Part shown: one piece after another, positions 26,220-34,631 of the stretch | Position numbering within the stretch: the stretch's first letter is position 1 | Layout: each line of letters opens with the position of its first letter | NCBI RefSeq assembly: GCF_003710935.1 | Contig: NZ_RHHS01000017.1 | Location: 62,001 to 126,000, forward strand | DNA length: 64,000 nucleotides | Direction of reading: 5' to 3' | DNA from: Brevibacillus gelatini | GTDB taxonomy: Bacteria > Bacillota > Bacilli > Brevibacillales > Brevibacillaceae | The notes under the pieces: model-generated | Seen by the model: the letters and a program-made list of their open reading frames with translations, nothing else | What the model was told of the DNA's origin: nothing | Databases searched by the model: none | Position numbers and translations under genes: made by a program

Positions 26220-27368
26220 TTGCGGATATTGCTGTTGGTCGTGCTGTTTCTCGTTGCCTTTGACATGCACGCGCAGACGCCGCTTCTGGCGCCGTATTTG
26301 AATCTGTTAGGTGTGTCGGCTGCCTTGATCGGCTTTGTGCTGGGCGGCTATGCGGTGAGCAATCTGGCCGGGAACCTCATCGCGGGACCTTTTCTCGATC
26401 GGTTTCCGAAAAAGTGGTTTATCGCCGGAGGCTTGATTTTCGCCGGGTTCATGCTGATTGGGCAAGGTGTCGTGACGCATACGGGCAGTTTTTTTGCATT
26501 TCGACTGATGCTCGGCTTTGTCATGGCTTTCGTTTCTCCGGCTTGTTCGGCGATGCTGGGCGAAACAGGCAGGACAGCGCTCGAACAAGGCGAGATCATG
26601 GGCAAAAAAGGACTGGTGCTCACGACAGCGGGGATTGTGTCGCCTGCGGTCGGCAGCTTTTTTGCTGTTCAGTTCGGCTACGGGCAGTCGTTTGTCATTC
26701 TCGGCTACATCATGATCGTGGCAGGCGTTTTTTCCTGGCTCGCGCTTCCTTCCAAAGTGGCTGGCGGCATGCCATCCGAGCCAATTCCAAAGGCGGAAGG
26801 GCGGAGGAGCCTCCTGACGATTATGGAGAATCGCATGCTGTATCCGGCTTTTTTGGGCGGGTTTGCGATCATGTACGCGCAAGGGACGATCATCTACGAA
26901 GTGCCATTGCTCGTGCAAAAGCAAGGAATGTCGCCAGCCGTGACCGGAATTTTGTTCAGTTTGAAAGGCTTGGGGGCGCTCGCGATTCTCTTCCAGTTTT
27001 GGCTGCACAAGGTTCCGGTAGAGACGCGAAGTTTCGCAGGACTCGGCGTGCTCAGCGTGCTTTTGTACATTCTGGCGCTCGGTGCGGCGATCCCGATGCA
27101 GCTCATGATGTTTTTGTTCGGCGCCTGCTTCGGCCTGCTGTTCCCGACGTTTGCCACCATCCTGACGGTGCACTCGCCGCGCGAGCTGTACGGCAGCGTG
27201 TTCAGTATCTACTCGGCGGTGCTGTCCGTCGGGGCGGTGCTGAGCCCGGTCATCGCGGGCTTGTTGGGGAATTGGCATCACTCGTACTTTATTTCGTTTT
27301 TTGTGACGGCAGGGGCGTGTTTGATCGGCGGATTGCATCGGTTGTTGCTGAGCGGGGTTACGCGGTAG
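26220..27368 (+). CDS. MFS transporter
   Basis: A 382-aa permease with about 12 hydrophobic segments and the major-facilitator loop GPFLDRFPKKWF between helices 2 and 3. Substrate not deducible from sequence or context. TTG 26220 is preceded by GAGGAAGGG. It is the last core gene before the AT-rich island; its stop codon is 351 nt upstream of the large ATPase gene. Confidence 0.8.
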   Translation: MRILLLVVLFLVAFDMHAQTPLLAPYLNLLGVSAALIGFVLGGYAVSNLAGNLIAGPFLDRFPKKWFIAGGLIFAGFMLIGQGVVTHTGSFFAFRLMLGFVMAFVSPACSAMLGETGRTALEQGEIMGKKGLVLTTAGIVSPAVGSFFAVQFGYGQSFVILGYIMIVAGVFSWLALPSKVAGGMPSEPIPKAEGRRSLLTIMENRMLYPAFLGGFAIMYAQGTIIYEVPLLVQKQGMSPAVTGILFSLKGLGALAILFQFWLHKVPVETRSFAGLGVLSVLLYILALGAAIPMQLMMFLFGACFGLLFPTFATILTVHSPRELYGSVFSIYSAVLSVGAVLSPVIAGLLGNWHHSYFISFFVTAGACLIGGLHRLLLSGVTR

Positions 27369-27598
27369 GGAGGGAGAGTTTTTTGCAGTTCCCATGGTGT
27401 GATAGATGAGAAACTGGATGTCGTTTTTTATGAATATAGGAAAAAAAGAGGAAATTCGAAAAGGAAAGGACAGCCGAATTGTAAAGACTTGCTGTTAAAG
27501 AATGGGTTTTTCTCGTTGTTGTAAAGAAAATCAAAAAAATGTGATTAAAATTATTATTTATGAAAAGGAAGGAATAATAAAAGAGAGAATTAGTTTAT

Positions 27599-27626
27599 AA
27601 GTGAAATATCACTTTGGCTGTATAGT
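27599..27626 (+). promoter_or_regulatory. Possible operator/promoter of the ATPase module
   Basis: The 6-4-6 inverted repeat AAGTGA-AATA-TCACTT covers the place where a -35 would be for the -10-like TATAGT at 27621. Such an arrangement would fit a repressor-controlled promoter, but no regulator gene is adjacent. Confidence 0.3.
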
Positions 27627-27669
27627 GGAAAAAATTGTTTTTTTACAACAATCCGGGGAGGAGTTGAAA

Positions 27670-27705
27670 TTGGAAAAAGGACTAGAAATGAGCTTGAAAA
27701 GATAG
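27670..27705 (+). CDS. Possible 11-codon leader peptide
   Basis: TTG at 27670 follows a strong RBS (GGGGAGGAG, 27655-27663) and opens a frame reading MEKGLEMSLKR that stops at 27705, two bases before the RBS (AGGAGGG) of the 1843-aa gene. The layout suggests translational coupling or leader control. No comparative support is available, so this is tentative. Confidence 0.35.
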   Translation: MEKGLEMSLKR

Positions 27706-27719
27706 TTAGGAGGGAAAGT

Positions 27720-30700
27720 GTGTCAGATCAACGACATAAATGGGAGCATCTGATGGAGCGGTTCATACTCGCTCGGGACAGTGCTTCTTATCAATTGAAA
27801 GAAATGCTATCCCGACTGGAATCTGGCGAGATGCTGTCAGAGGAAGCGTATGAATCCATAAAGAATTCGTTAATTTCTGTGCTTCAAATCCAGAACGAGA
27901 CATTCAATGCCATCCCATCAACTTATGACAGACCGTCTAGCGTAGATGAATTAAAAGAAATCGTGGACGATCTGGAACGCTCATCCCTTCTTTTGGCGAG
28001 GGTAGAGCGGGCGCAGCGATCTATCGAGGCGTTCGTTCGACTCCAATGCCTGGATGATGCAGTTGCCCAAGAATTCGTGCAACAACAAGCCAAAGCAGAA
28101 AGCTTGCTGCAACAGTTGTCTGAAGAGGAACTGGCAAAAGCCGGAGAAGTCTATGCCAAGGTTGTACAGTTTATCCGTAATCCTGCGGAGTCTGACGACC
28201 ATGCAGACATGTACAAGCAGATTACAAAATCAATCGGGGTAGCCACCAGGTACGCACTGGAGCAGAACTGGCTTTTTTGGCCGGATGATGATTTTTCAGA
28301 CGACAGAAAAGAGGCCGCAGGTATTGTTATAGCAGGGCATACTGCTGAAGCAGAGGAAGAGTCAAAAGGTTTCGAAGACCGTTCAGCCGTCTCAAACGCC
28401 TTCGCCGAGACAACGATAGCTGATGAAACCAAAGAGATTCTCCCTGGTATTTCCACCGATCGCGTGGATTGTCCCACGCCAGATACTTCAAAAGTATTTG
28501 ACGGAGCTTCTTCTATTCCTGAAAGGGAGCCATTGGCGTCCTGCCTCATGAGTTCGCTTGAACAAGCGACAACTGCCCCACCGTTCAATGACGCATTTGC
28601 CAAAGCCCAAGAAAGTTTGTTTGACTTCACGACAGTCAAGTATGACTGCATTTACAAAAAGAAAAATATCAACAATTTTTCGTCTAATAAATTTGAGGGA
28701 GACTTGAAGCAGGCATCGGTCATACCGCGTTTGCCAGCTTTGATTATGTGCTGTTTGTACAACGATAGGGTTGTTGCCGATAGTCAGCTTGAAACCATAT
28801 GGGCAAACCCCATGCGTGAAAGTGGCCGTACATCTGGTAATCCAGATGAAATCGTGCGGAACACGATCAAAAAGCTTGTGCAAAAAGGGTATGTGACTGA
28901 GCATGTCGTAGAGCTGGCGGAAAAATCCGAAGTTTTTTACACGCTTAGCATGTATGGAGCAGTGGCATTTCAAAAAGACTCCAGCAGACGGCTGTTGCAA
29001 ACTCTCTCCCAAAAGAAACTTTTTGCCGAAACGGAAGAAGCCCGACAGATGTTTGGCAGCGACAGAGGCGTTGCGGTCGCAGATTTCTTTCGCGTGCAAC
29101 ATATCAATGTAGCGCTGCAAGCGCTGAGTAAACATGTACCAGAGCAATTGACGGCGACGCAGGTAATCATGCAGCCTTTTCCACATCGGGAAGTGGCCGA
29201 TAAGAAAACAAGGAGCCGTTATCTGCTCATTCCCGGTATTCTGGATGCTAAAGATCCACAAACAGATCTTGCACTCGTCATCGAGATGGCAAATAACAAA
29301 AATAACTGCATTCCTCTCGTCGTAGTTGATTCGATGAGGGGGGGCACTTACTGGGTTGAATGGCTGTCTTCCACTGAGCGGCAAGCCTATTATTTGTGTA
29401 TCGAAAATTTGCTTCCTATCATCGGAGGCAAGGAAGGCTCGGATCAGTTGTCCGTATTGTTCCAACTGTCCGAAACGAATACCGGCAGCAGTTGTGCCAA
29501 ACAGCCACTGACAGAGCCGGCTGCGACTCAAGAGGTCTCGGCCCCGCAGGATCAATTGGAAATTCGGACAATTGATCCTGTTTTTCAAGATGAAGTAGTT
29601 GAAACTGGGCCAACTCAACGAAGCGATCAGCAGAAGTCTGAATCATCTGCCCTGGTAAGCGCCGATGACCTGAATGAGGTTGTCGAAAGCGCGCTGAGTA
29701 GACTCGCGGAAGGAAACTGGGCAGAAGGCATGTTGTTGTTGCATACGGTAGCCGGGTTTTCAAAAGACGTTGAGGTGTTGCGTGACAAAATATCATTCAT
29801 TCTCAATGATCCACTTTGTCGTGAAGAGGACTGGCATACGCTTGCCGACATGCCGATTACCCTTCCGTACGGAGAGTTCGAGATGCTGGATGACTCCGTC
29901 AAAGCCGCCATGTGGCTGAAAATCTTTTTTGATCCCAAAGATCCAAATGATTATCGTTTGAAAAATCGCTGGAAGCAAATTAGCAACGACATATCGAGCG
30001 ACGTACTCGAAACTTTCCCTAGCATAAAGAAGCTGATTGGTCATTTCTGGACGTTTATTGACCGGAATAATATTGGCATCAAGTATTGCGTTTCATCTGA
30101 TGTTCGCGACCAGCTCGACGTTCAATTGGCAATAAAACAGGTAGAGAAGCACATCGAAGAGACAATCGAAACGGTTTTCCCTCGCAATACGATGTCTAAA
30201 ATCAACCATCCGAAGATCAAGGAGATGGTTGTTGAACTGTATGGTAATAGCGGCCTCATGACTCGCTATCTGCAAAATGCACCCGGAATGCGGTTAGCCG
30301 AATTGCGCGAAGTATGCCAACTGTTCACAGAGACCGATTTGTCCGTCGATTCAGTCGGTCCTGATCTTCAGCCAACCGATGCAAAACTGGAGCAATTCCT
30401 TGATAAGTATTGGGTCGGGATGAGCAACTGGGTGAGCAATGACAAAAGCACAATGCTTACCGGGGCTTTTCGTAACCGGATGAGAAATTGGTTGCGTGAA
30501 GCGACAGATCCGCTATTGCGGTACTATGCATGTCGATGCGCTGAAACTTCCATGAGTGGGTCAACATATATTTCGCCTGAGATGGCTAGCAAAGCGCGTC
30601 AAGAATCACAACAGCTCGTTTTTGAAGCGATGAAGCAACTGGAGGAGCAATCAATTTTACTGGACAAGGTAAGCCATGGTCTGCTTCATTCCACAATTCG

Positions 30701-33251
30701 CGATTTGCAAGCTGCCTTTGAAGAATCAGACGATGAACGCGAGCAGCACTTTTATGAGTCATTGCTGCTTTCTGGAGAAATCGAACTGGATTCTGACTAT
30801 TTGCCGATCATGGATGAAGAGTGGCTCCCATCCATTCAACCTGTTGCCGGCTATACTCTTAGGGAACGCTTGTTGCGTCATCACAGCAAGAAGTTTCAAA
30901 CGTGGGAAGAGGCTGCTGACCACGCGTTACGTAACTACGACATGGGCATGTACGATTTGATTGCCAAGCGTTCTGGTGAGCGGCTGTCTGACACGACAGT
31001 GAGTGAGACACGGCGCAAGGCACCACAGCAACTCATGAAATATAATGATGATTTCAGGGCAGAAGTGGAGCTCGCACAAAATTATGGCCAAATGGCGAGC
31101 AATGACGAAATGTATGGCTATATCAAGCTCGCGGAAGCTGCTAAAAAGCATGCGGAGAAAACGCTCAATGTCGGGTTTTTCAAGCGCTTGCTTGTACACT
31201 GCCGCGCACAAATTGTGAGAGGCTCTGACACGCGAATGGAAGCGACTCGCAGCCGTTTGGATGCGTTGAAAGAGGACACCCTGCTCAGTGCGGATCGCGA
31301 CGATCTGGCAAGCGATGAAGAAGTGCTGCGACAGTGGCCGATTCTCGATAAAATTGAACGCGCGCTTGAGAGACGCAATATGACAGTTGCTGAGGATTAC
31401 ATACAGCTTGCTGCCAGTGGCCGAAAAGACACTCCGTCGCTTCAAATGTTTGACAGTGATTTGTACAAAGTGTTTCTTGAGCGATACCAAGGACTTTTCC
31501 AAGCGTGCAACGCGCATAAACGCGATGATCTTTACCGTGTATACAACCAATCTGTCCGTAGCCAGTTGTTTCCGAATCAGAACAACCGGAACACGGCTAG
31601 TGCGGAAAAGTTGATCCGGCAATGGTACAAGTTGCAGCCTCAGCAAATAAGCGAGTTCATGGAACAACTGTTGTTTCACAAGGTAGAGAAAGTGGTGAAA
31701 GAACGAGAAAATGAATTTTATGTTTTCCCGGCGGCACGTGATGCCCAATTAGGTCAGTATCCTCATCCATTCAAGGAGTTTGGGACTGAGGCTGTGCGAA
31801 AAGGAGTTCGTGTGCTGGCTATGGCTGGCGTACGGACTGCCGATAACTTGCTGGATGAAGTAACACAGCGTGGTTCGGGAAATGGGGCAGCGACAATCGT
31901 TGTACTTGATTATGCGCTCCCGCTGGCTGACAGAAAACTGCTGGCCAAGTCCATCAAGTTGCGATCCATTCCGGAAATAATCGTTGTCATTGACCGAGTT
32001 ATGGCTCTGTTTCTGGCCGGATACAGTCAAACGGATCGGGCCGATGCCTTCCTTAGAATTGCCTTGCCATCAAGCAAAATTCAACCATATATCCCTGTCG
32101 GCGGGATTCCGCCAGAAATGTTCATTGGTCGAACCGATGAACTGGAGAAAATCAGGAGCATGAACGGCCCGGTATTTGTATACGGTGGACGGCAGCTTGG
32201 TAAAACGGCATTGCTGCGGGAAGCAAAGAACAGGGAACATGATCCCGAAAAAGGTCGATATGCAGTCTTTGTTGATTTGCGGGAGAAAAATACGGATACA
32301 ACGCTTCGGATTATGAGCGAAGAACTGGTTATTGAGAAGGTATTAACGCAGCCTTGCAACACGTGGGACGAGCTGCGAATTGCACTGCGTACAAGACTTT
32401 TGGACAAGGATCGTCCCATCCACAAACTAATGCTGTTGCTTGACGAAGCCGATGCGTTTCTCGCAAGCTGCGAGAGTTGCCAAAACAAGCCGCTTGAAAT
32501 CCTGAAAGAACTGAAAGATACGTTCAATGGACAATTCAAATTTGTTCTTGCGGGACTTCGCGACGTTGTCCGATTCAACAAGCGACTGCTTGGTGGCAAC
32601 AGCGTACTTGCCCATCTGGGTCATATCACCATTCGGCCATTGGAATACTTGGATGCTCGCGACTTGCTGCTTCGCCCATTGCATTATCTCGGATTTCGGA
32701 TTGAAGAAAATGGAGAGGATATCATCAGTCTTATTCTTGCGAAGACGAACTATTATCCTGGCCTGATTCATTTTTATTGCCAAAAGTTGATCGAAGCGAT
32801 CACGGACAGTTATCGCAACGGCAATTATAATGAAAACGCCAATCCGCCCTATTTGCTTGACGAGAAGCATATCAAGACTTTGCTTGGACAAAGGGAACTT
32901 CTTACCGAAATTGAGAACAAGTTCCGCATTACATTGCAACTTGATACTGATAATTTGTATGATATTTTGGCCAAAGCGATCGCGTACCGCTATTACGTGG
33001 TCGGAATTGGTCAAAGCTCTTCCGCACAGGACATAATCGAGGTTTGCAAAGAGTTCAACATCAACAAGATAGTGAACTTGTCGGAAGATAGCGTCAAGGC
33101 CTTGCTGGAGGAAATGGATGAGCTTAACATCATCCGGCGGGAGACCCGTGGTTCGGATCACTATGTATTTAATCGATACAGTTTCTTCCAAATGCTCGGC
33201 AGCAGCGAAGACGAGCTGTTTTATCAGCTTTACGAACTGGGAGAGAATTAG
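27720..33251 (+). CDS. Giant multidomain STAND-type ATPase (1843 aa), candidate conflict/defence protein
   Basis: I do not recognise this protein as a member of a described system. Seen, in order: N-terminal helical/coiled-coil part (1-210); low-complexity linker (210-310); winged-helix-like segment (about 330-415); a beta-rich part (420-590); acidic linker; long all-helical, probably repeat-like region (650-1360); a Rossmann-like patch (1370-1460); then a STAND/AAA-type ATPase beginning with FIGRTDEL (1468), Walker A GGRQLGKT (1489-1496) and Walker B LMLLLDEAD (D1575/E1576); and a C-terminal winged helix (about 1760-1843). GTG 27720 is 5 nt after AGGAGGG. No signal peptide or membrane helix. 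The next gene starts 1 nt after its stop codon. The STAND core suggests a signal-triggered switch; that it senses phage is inference. Confidence 0.8.
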   Translation: MSDQRHKWEHLMERFILARDSASYQLKEMLSRLESGEMLSEEAYESIKNSLISVLQIQNETFNAIPSTYDRPSSVDELKEIVDDLERSSLLLARVERAQRSIEAFVRLQCLDDAVAQEFVQQQAKAESLLQQLSEEELAKAGEVYAKVVQFIRNPAESDDHADMYKQITKSIGVATRYALEQNWLFWPDDDFSDDRKEAAGIVIAGHTAEAEEESKGFEDRSAVSNAFAETTIADETKEILPGISTDRVDCPTPDTSKVFDGASSIPEREPLASCLMSSLEQATTAPPFNDAFAKAQESLFDFTTVKYDCIYKKKNINNFSSNKFEGDLKQASVIPRLPALIMCCLYNDRVVADSQLETIWANPMRESGRTSGNPDEIVRNTIKKLVQKGYVTEHVVELAEKSEVFYTLSMYGAVAFQKDSSRRLLQTLSQKKLFAETEEARQMFGSDRGVAVADFFRVQHINVALQALSKHVPEQLTATQVIMQPFPHREVADKKTRSRYLLIPGILDAKDPQTDLALVIEMANNKNNCIPLVVVDSMRGGTYWVEWLSSTERQAYYLCIENLLPIIGGKEGSDQLSVLFQLSETNTGSSCAKQPLTEPAATQEVSAPQDQLEIRTIDPVFQDEVVETGPTQRSDQQKSESSALVSADDLNEVVESALSRLAEGNWAEGMLLLHTVAGFSKDVEVLRDKISFILNDPLCREEDWHTLADMPITLPYGEFEMLDDSVKAAMWLKIFFDPKDPNDYRLKNRWKQISNDISSDVLETFPSIKKLIGHFWTFIDRNNIGIKYCVSSDVRDQLDVQLAIKQVEKHIEETIETVFPRNTMSKINHPKIKEMVVELYGNSGLMTRYLQNAPGMRLAELREVCQLFTETDLSVDSVGPDLQPTDAKLEQFLDKYWVGMSNWVSNDKSTMLTGAFRNRMRNWLREATDPLLRYYACRCAETSMSGSTYISPEMASKARQESQQLVFEAMKQLEEQSILLDKVSHGLLHSTIRDLQAAFEESDDEREQHFYESLLLSGEIELDSDYLPIMDEEWLPSIQPVAGYTLRERLLRHHSKKFQTWEEAADHALRNYDMGMYDLIAKRSGERLSDTTVSETRRKAPQQLMKYNDDFRAEVELAQNYGQMASNDEMYGYIKLAEAAKKHAEKTLNVGFFKRLLVHCRAQIVRGSDTRMEATRSRLDALKEDTLLSADRDDLASDEEVLRQWPILDKIERALERRNMTVAEDYIQLAASGRKDTPSLQMFDSDLYKVFLERYQGLFQACNAHKRDDLYRVYNQSVRSQLFPNQNNRNTASAEKLIRQWYKLQPQQISEFMEQLLFHKVEKVVKERENEFYVFPAARDAQLGQYPHPFKEFGTEAVRKGVRVLAMAGVRTADNLLDEVTQRGSGNGAATIVVLDYALPLADRKLLAKSIKLRSIPEIIVVIDRVMALFLAGYSQTDRADAFLRIALPSSKIQPYIPVGGIPPEMFIGRTDELEKIRSMNGPVFVYGGRQLGKTALLREAKNREHDPEKGRYAVFVDLREKNTDTTLRIMSEELVIEKVLTQPCNTWDELRIALRTRLLDKDRPIHKLMLLLDEADAFLASCESCQNKPLEILKELKDTFNGQFKFVLAGLRDVVRFNKRLLGGNSVLAHLGHITIRPLEYLDARDLLLRPLHYLGFRIEENGEDIISLILAKTNYYPGLIHFYCQKLIEAITDSYRNGNYNENANPPYLLDEKHIKTLLGQRELLTEIENKFRITLQLDTDNLYDILAKAIAYRYYVVGIGQSSSAQDIIEVCKEFNINKIVNLSEDSVKALLEEMDELNIIRRETRGSDHYVFNRYSFFQMLGSSEDELFYQLYELGEN

Positions 33252-33252
33252 C

Positions 33253-34293
33253 ATGGAAAAACCTTCGCTCTGGTGGAACTATATGTCTGGTGCTGCACGG
33301 TATCTCCAGGATACCGTGGCAGCCACCAGTGACTATCGGGTCCTGTTGATTGAGGAGCCGCCTTACAAGGAGGACTTTTTTCATCTGCTCAAAGAAAGAC
33401 TGCTGCAAAGAGACAGTAGCCAGCAAATCGAACAAATGCAGGCGGATGAATGGGCGCGTGATCTGGATGTAGGTGAGGCGTTAATGAATGATTACGCCCA
33501 TCAAGTTGAGTATCATCCTATGGATGGCACCCGGCCTGAATATATGGCAAAAAACAATCTGCTTTCAGGTCGGGTACTTATTGTACGAGAAACGAATCGC
33601 CGAACAGAATGGATTGATTGCGCAATTGAGTATGCCAAGTTCAGTTCGCAGCAAAATGGTCTGCTTATTCTGACGTACAGTGCCGCTCGTCCGCTGGCTA
33701 CCGCCCGTAAAGGGATGAAGCTGTTGCAGTGGGGCGAATATGTAGCACATTATGATATGCAACTGTTTGCCTCGTATTGCATTGCGGAAAAACCTGGGCT
33801 TACCTTAGGGATACGTAACTATATCACGCAGCTTGCCTCAAGAATGGCTGACACCGATCCGGAACTTTGCAGCATGTTGGCGGTTGAGGAGACGGTGGAT
33901 GATGCCTTTGGTTTACTGCGGAAACTCGCCGACCGTTATGGGACAGCGAGAAATCTTGTGGAGAATCCGCAAAAAGTGACTTCTATTATTTGGGAGGCGC
34001 AGATTCATCTTGTGTTTCCAATCATAGAAGAAATGCGGCGCCGCTTCATTGAACGCTACCGTAGCGCGTTGCAGGGCGTGTTGCCGCAACGGGACAATTT
34101 TGAAAAGTTACTCCAGTCACCGGAAGACATGGAGCTGCGCCACATGTGGTATTTTTACTTTAAAGCGAATGGCTTTTTGAGTTCAGATGATGAGCGTTGC
34201 TTTCACATGCTATATGAGGCTCGTAACCAATTAGCGCATTTGGATACGTTAGACAGAGAGATGATCGGGGAGATCGTCTCCTTGCAAGTATGA
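33253..34293 (+). CDS. Partner protein with degenerate P-loop fold and C-terminal HEPN-type RNxxxH motif
   Basis: A 346-aa soluble protein, unknown to me as a family. The N-terminal half repeats the strand order of a STAND ATPase without its catalytic residues: YRVLLIEEPPYKEDF (28-42) stands where Walker A would be, GRVLIVRET (106-113) at the Walker B position and GLLILTYSA (136-144) at sensor 1. It thus looks like an inactive ATPase fold (inference). The C-terminal 80 aa are helical and contain LYEARNQLAHLDTL with R324-N-Q-L-A-H329, the Rx4H core with Asn after Arg that defines HEPN RNases and HEPN toxins. ATG 33253 starts 1 nt after the ATPase stop, with GGGAGAG as RBS, so the two are co-expressed. 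Confidence 0.75.
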   Translation: MEKPSLWWNYMSGAARYLQDTVAATSDYRVLLIEEPPYKEDFFHLLKERLLQRDSSQQIEQMQADEWARDLDVGEALMNDYAHQVEYHPMDGTRPEYMAKNNLLSGRVLIVRETNRRTEWIDCAIEYAKFSSQQNGLLILTYSAARPLATARKGMKLLQWGEYVAHYDMQLFASYCIAEKPGLTLGIRNYITQLASRMADTDPELCSMLAVEETVDDAFGLLRKLADRYGTARNLVENPQKVTSIIWEAQIHLVFPIIEEMRRRFIERYRSALQGVLPQRDNFEKLLQSPEDMELRHMWYFYFKANGFLSSDDERCFHMLYEARNQLAHLDTLDREMIGEIVSLQV

Positions 34294-34310
34294 CGAAGGT
34301 AAAATAATTC

Positions 34311-34375
34311 CACCCCCCCTTTTTTTACCGAAAACTAATGCTGGGCATGCAATTCGAAGAAAAGGGGGGCTTTTC
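34311..34375 (+). terminator. Terminator of the ATPase/HEPN operon
   Basis: CCCCCCCTTTTTTT pairs with AAAAGGGGGG about 40 nt later and is followed by CTTTTCT. Long loop, but G+C-strong stem. Confidence 0.55.
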
Positions 34376-34377
34376 TC

Positions 34378-34452
34378 GTGTTTTTACGTAGACATGAGAA
34401 CTTCAGCTATGAGCAGTATCTACCAGATGGCAATGTCCATAGAGAGCTTTGA
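34378..34452 (+). pseudogene. 24-codon ORF, possible gene remnant at the island boundary
   Basis: GTG 34378 follows AAAAGGGGGG and encodes VFLRRHENFSYEQYL plus nine residues before TGA. The start resembles the N-terminus of Bacillales rhomboid-type membrane proteases (F-[LIV]-R-x-E-[NS]-F-x-x-[YF]-L), but the transmembrane part is missing. It may be the stump of a gene cut by insertion of the island. This is weak, memory-based similarity. The remaining sequence to 34518 holds nothing else I can name. Confidence 0.3.
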
Positions 34453-34518
34453 GAAAATACATACCGGATTTAAGGCTGATCTTTAACACGCTCCCCCCAA
34501 ACAGGAGTTTTCCGCAGG

Positions 34519-34578
34519 TTGATCTGTTCCCCAAATTCTCTTATAATACCGATATATTTTTGCTGAAAATCATTCTCA
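34519..34578 (+). promoter_or_regulatory. Fur-regulated promoter of the AraC gene
   Basis: TTGATC (34519-34524), 17-nt spacer, TATAAT (34542-34547); then TGAAAATCATTCTCA at 34564-34578, which matches the Fur 7-1-7 box TGATAATNATTATCA with two mismatches. A Fur box just downstream of the start point should repress when iron is plentiful. Confidence 0.75.
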
Positions 34579-34631
34579 AATAACGAAAACCAATTAACGC
34601 TTCTCAGGCAAAAACAGGCAGGTGTGCTCGG

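Larger units (their letters stand above)
27369..27719 (+). other. AT-rich leader region of the accessory island
   Basis: A 351-nt gap, visibly richer in A/T than the flanking genes. It contains an inverted repeat AAGTGA-AATA-TCACTT (27599-27614), a possible -10 (TATAGT, 27621-27626) just after it, and a mini-ORF (next entry). No integrase, att repeat or transposon end was found at this boundary. Confidence 0.6.

Noticed and set aside
27369-34631. Prophage or transposon carrying the ATPase module
   Set aside because: No integrase, transposase, terminal repeats or tRNA target found; the island contains only the two genes, so the way it was acquired remains open.
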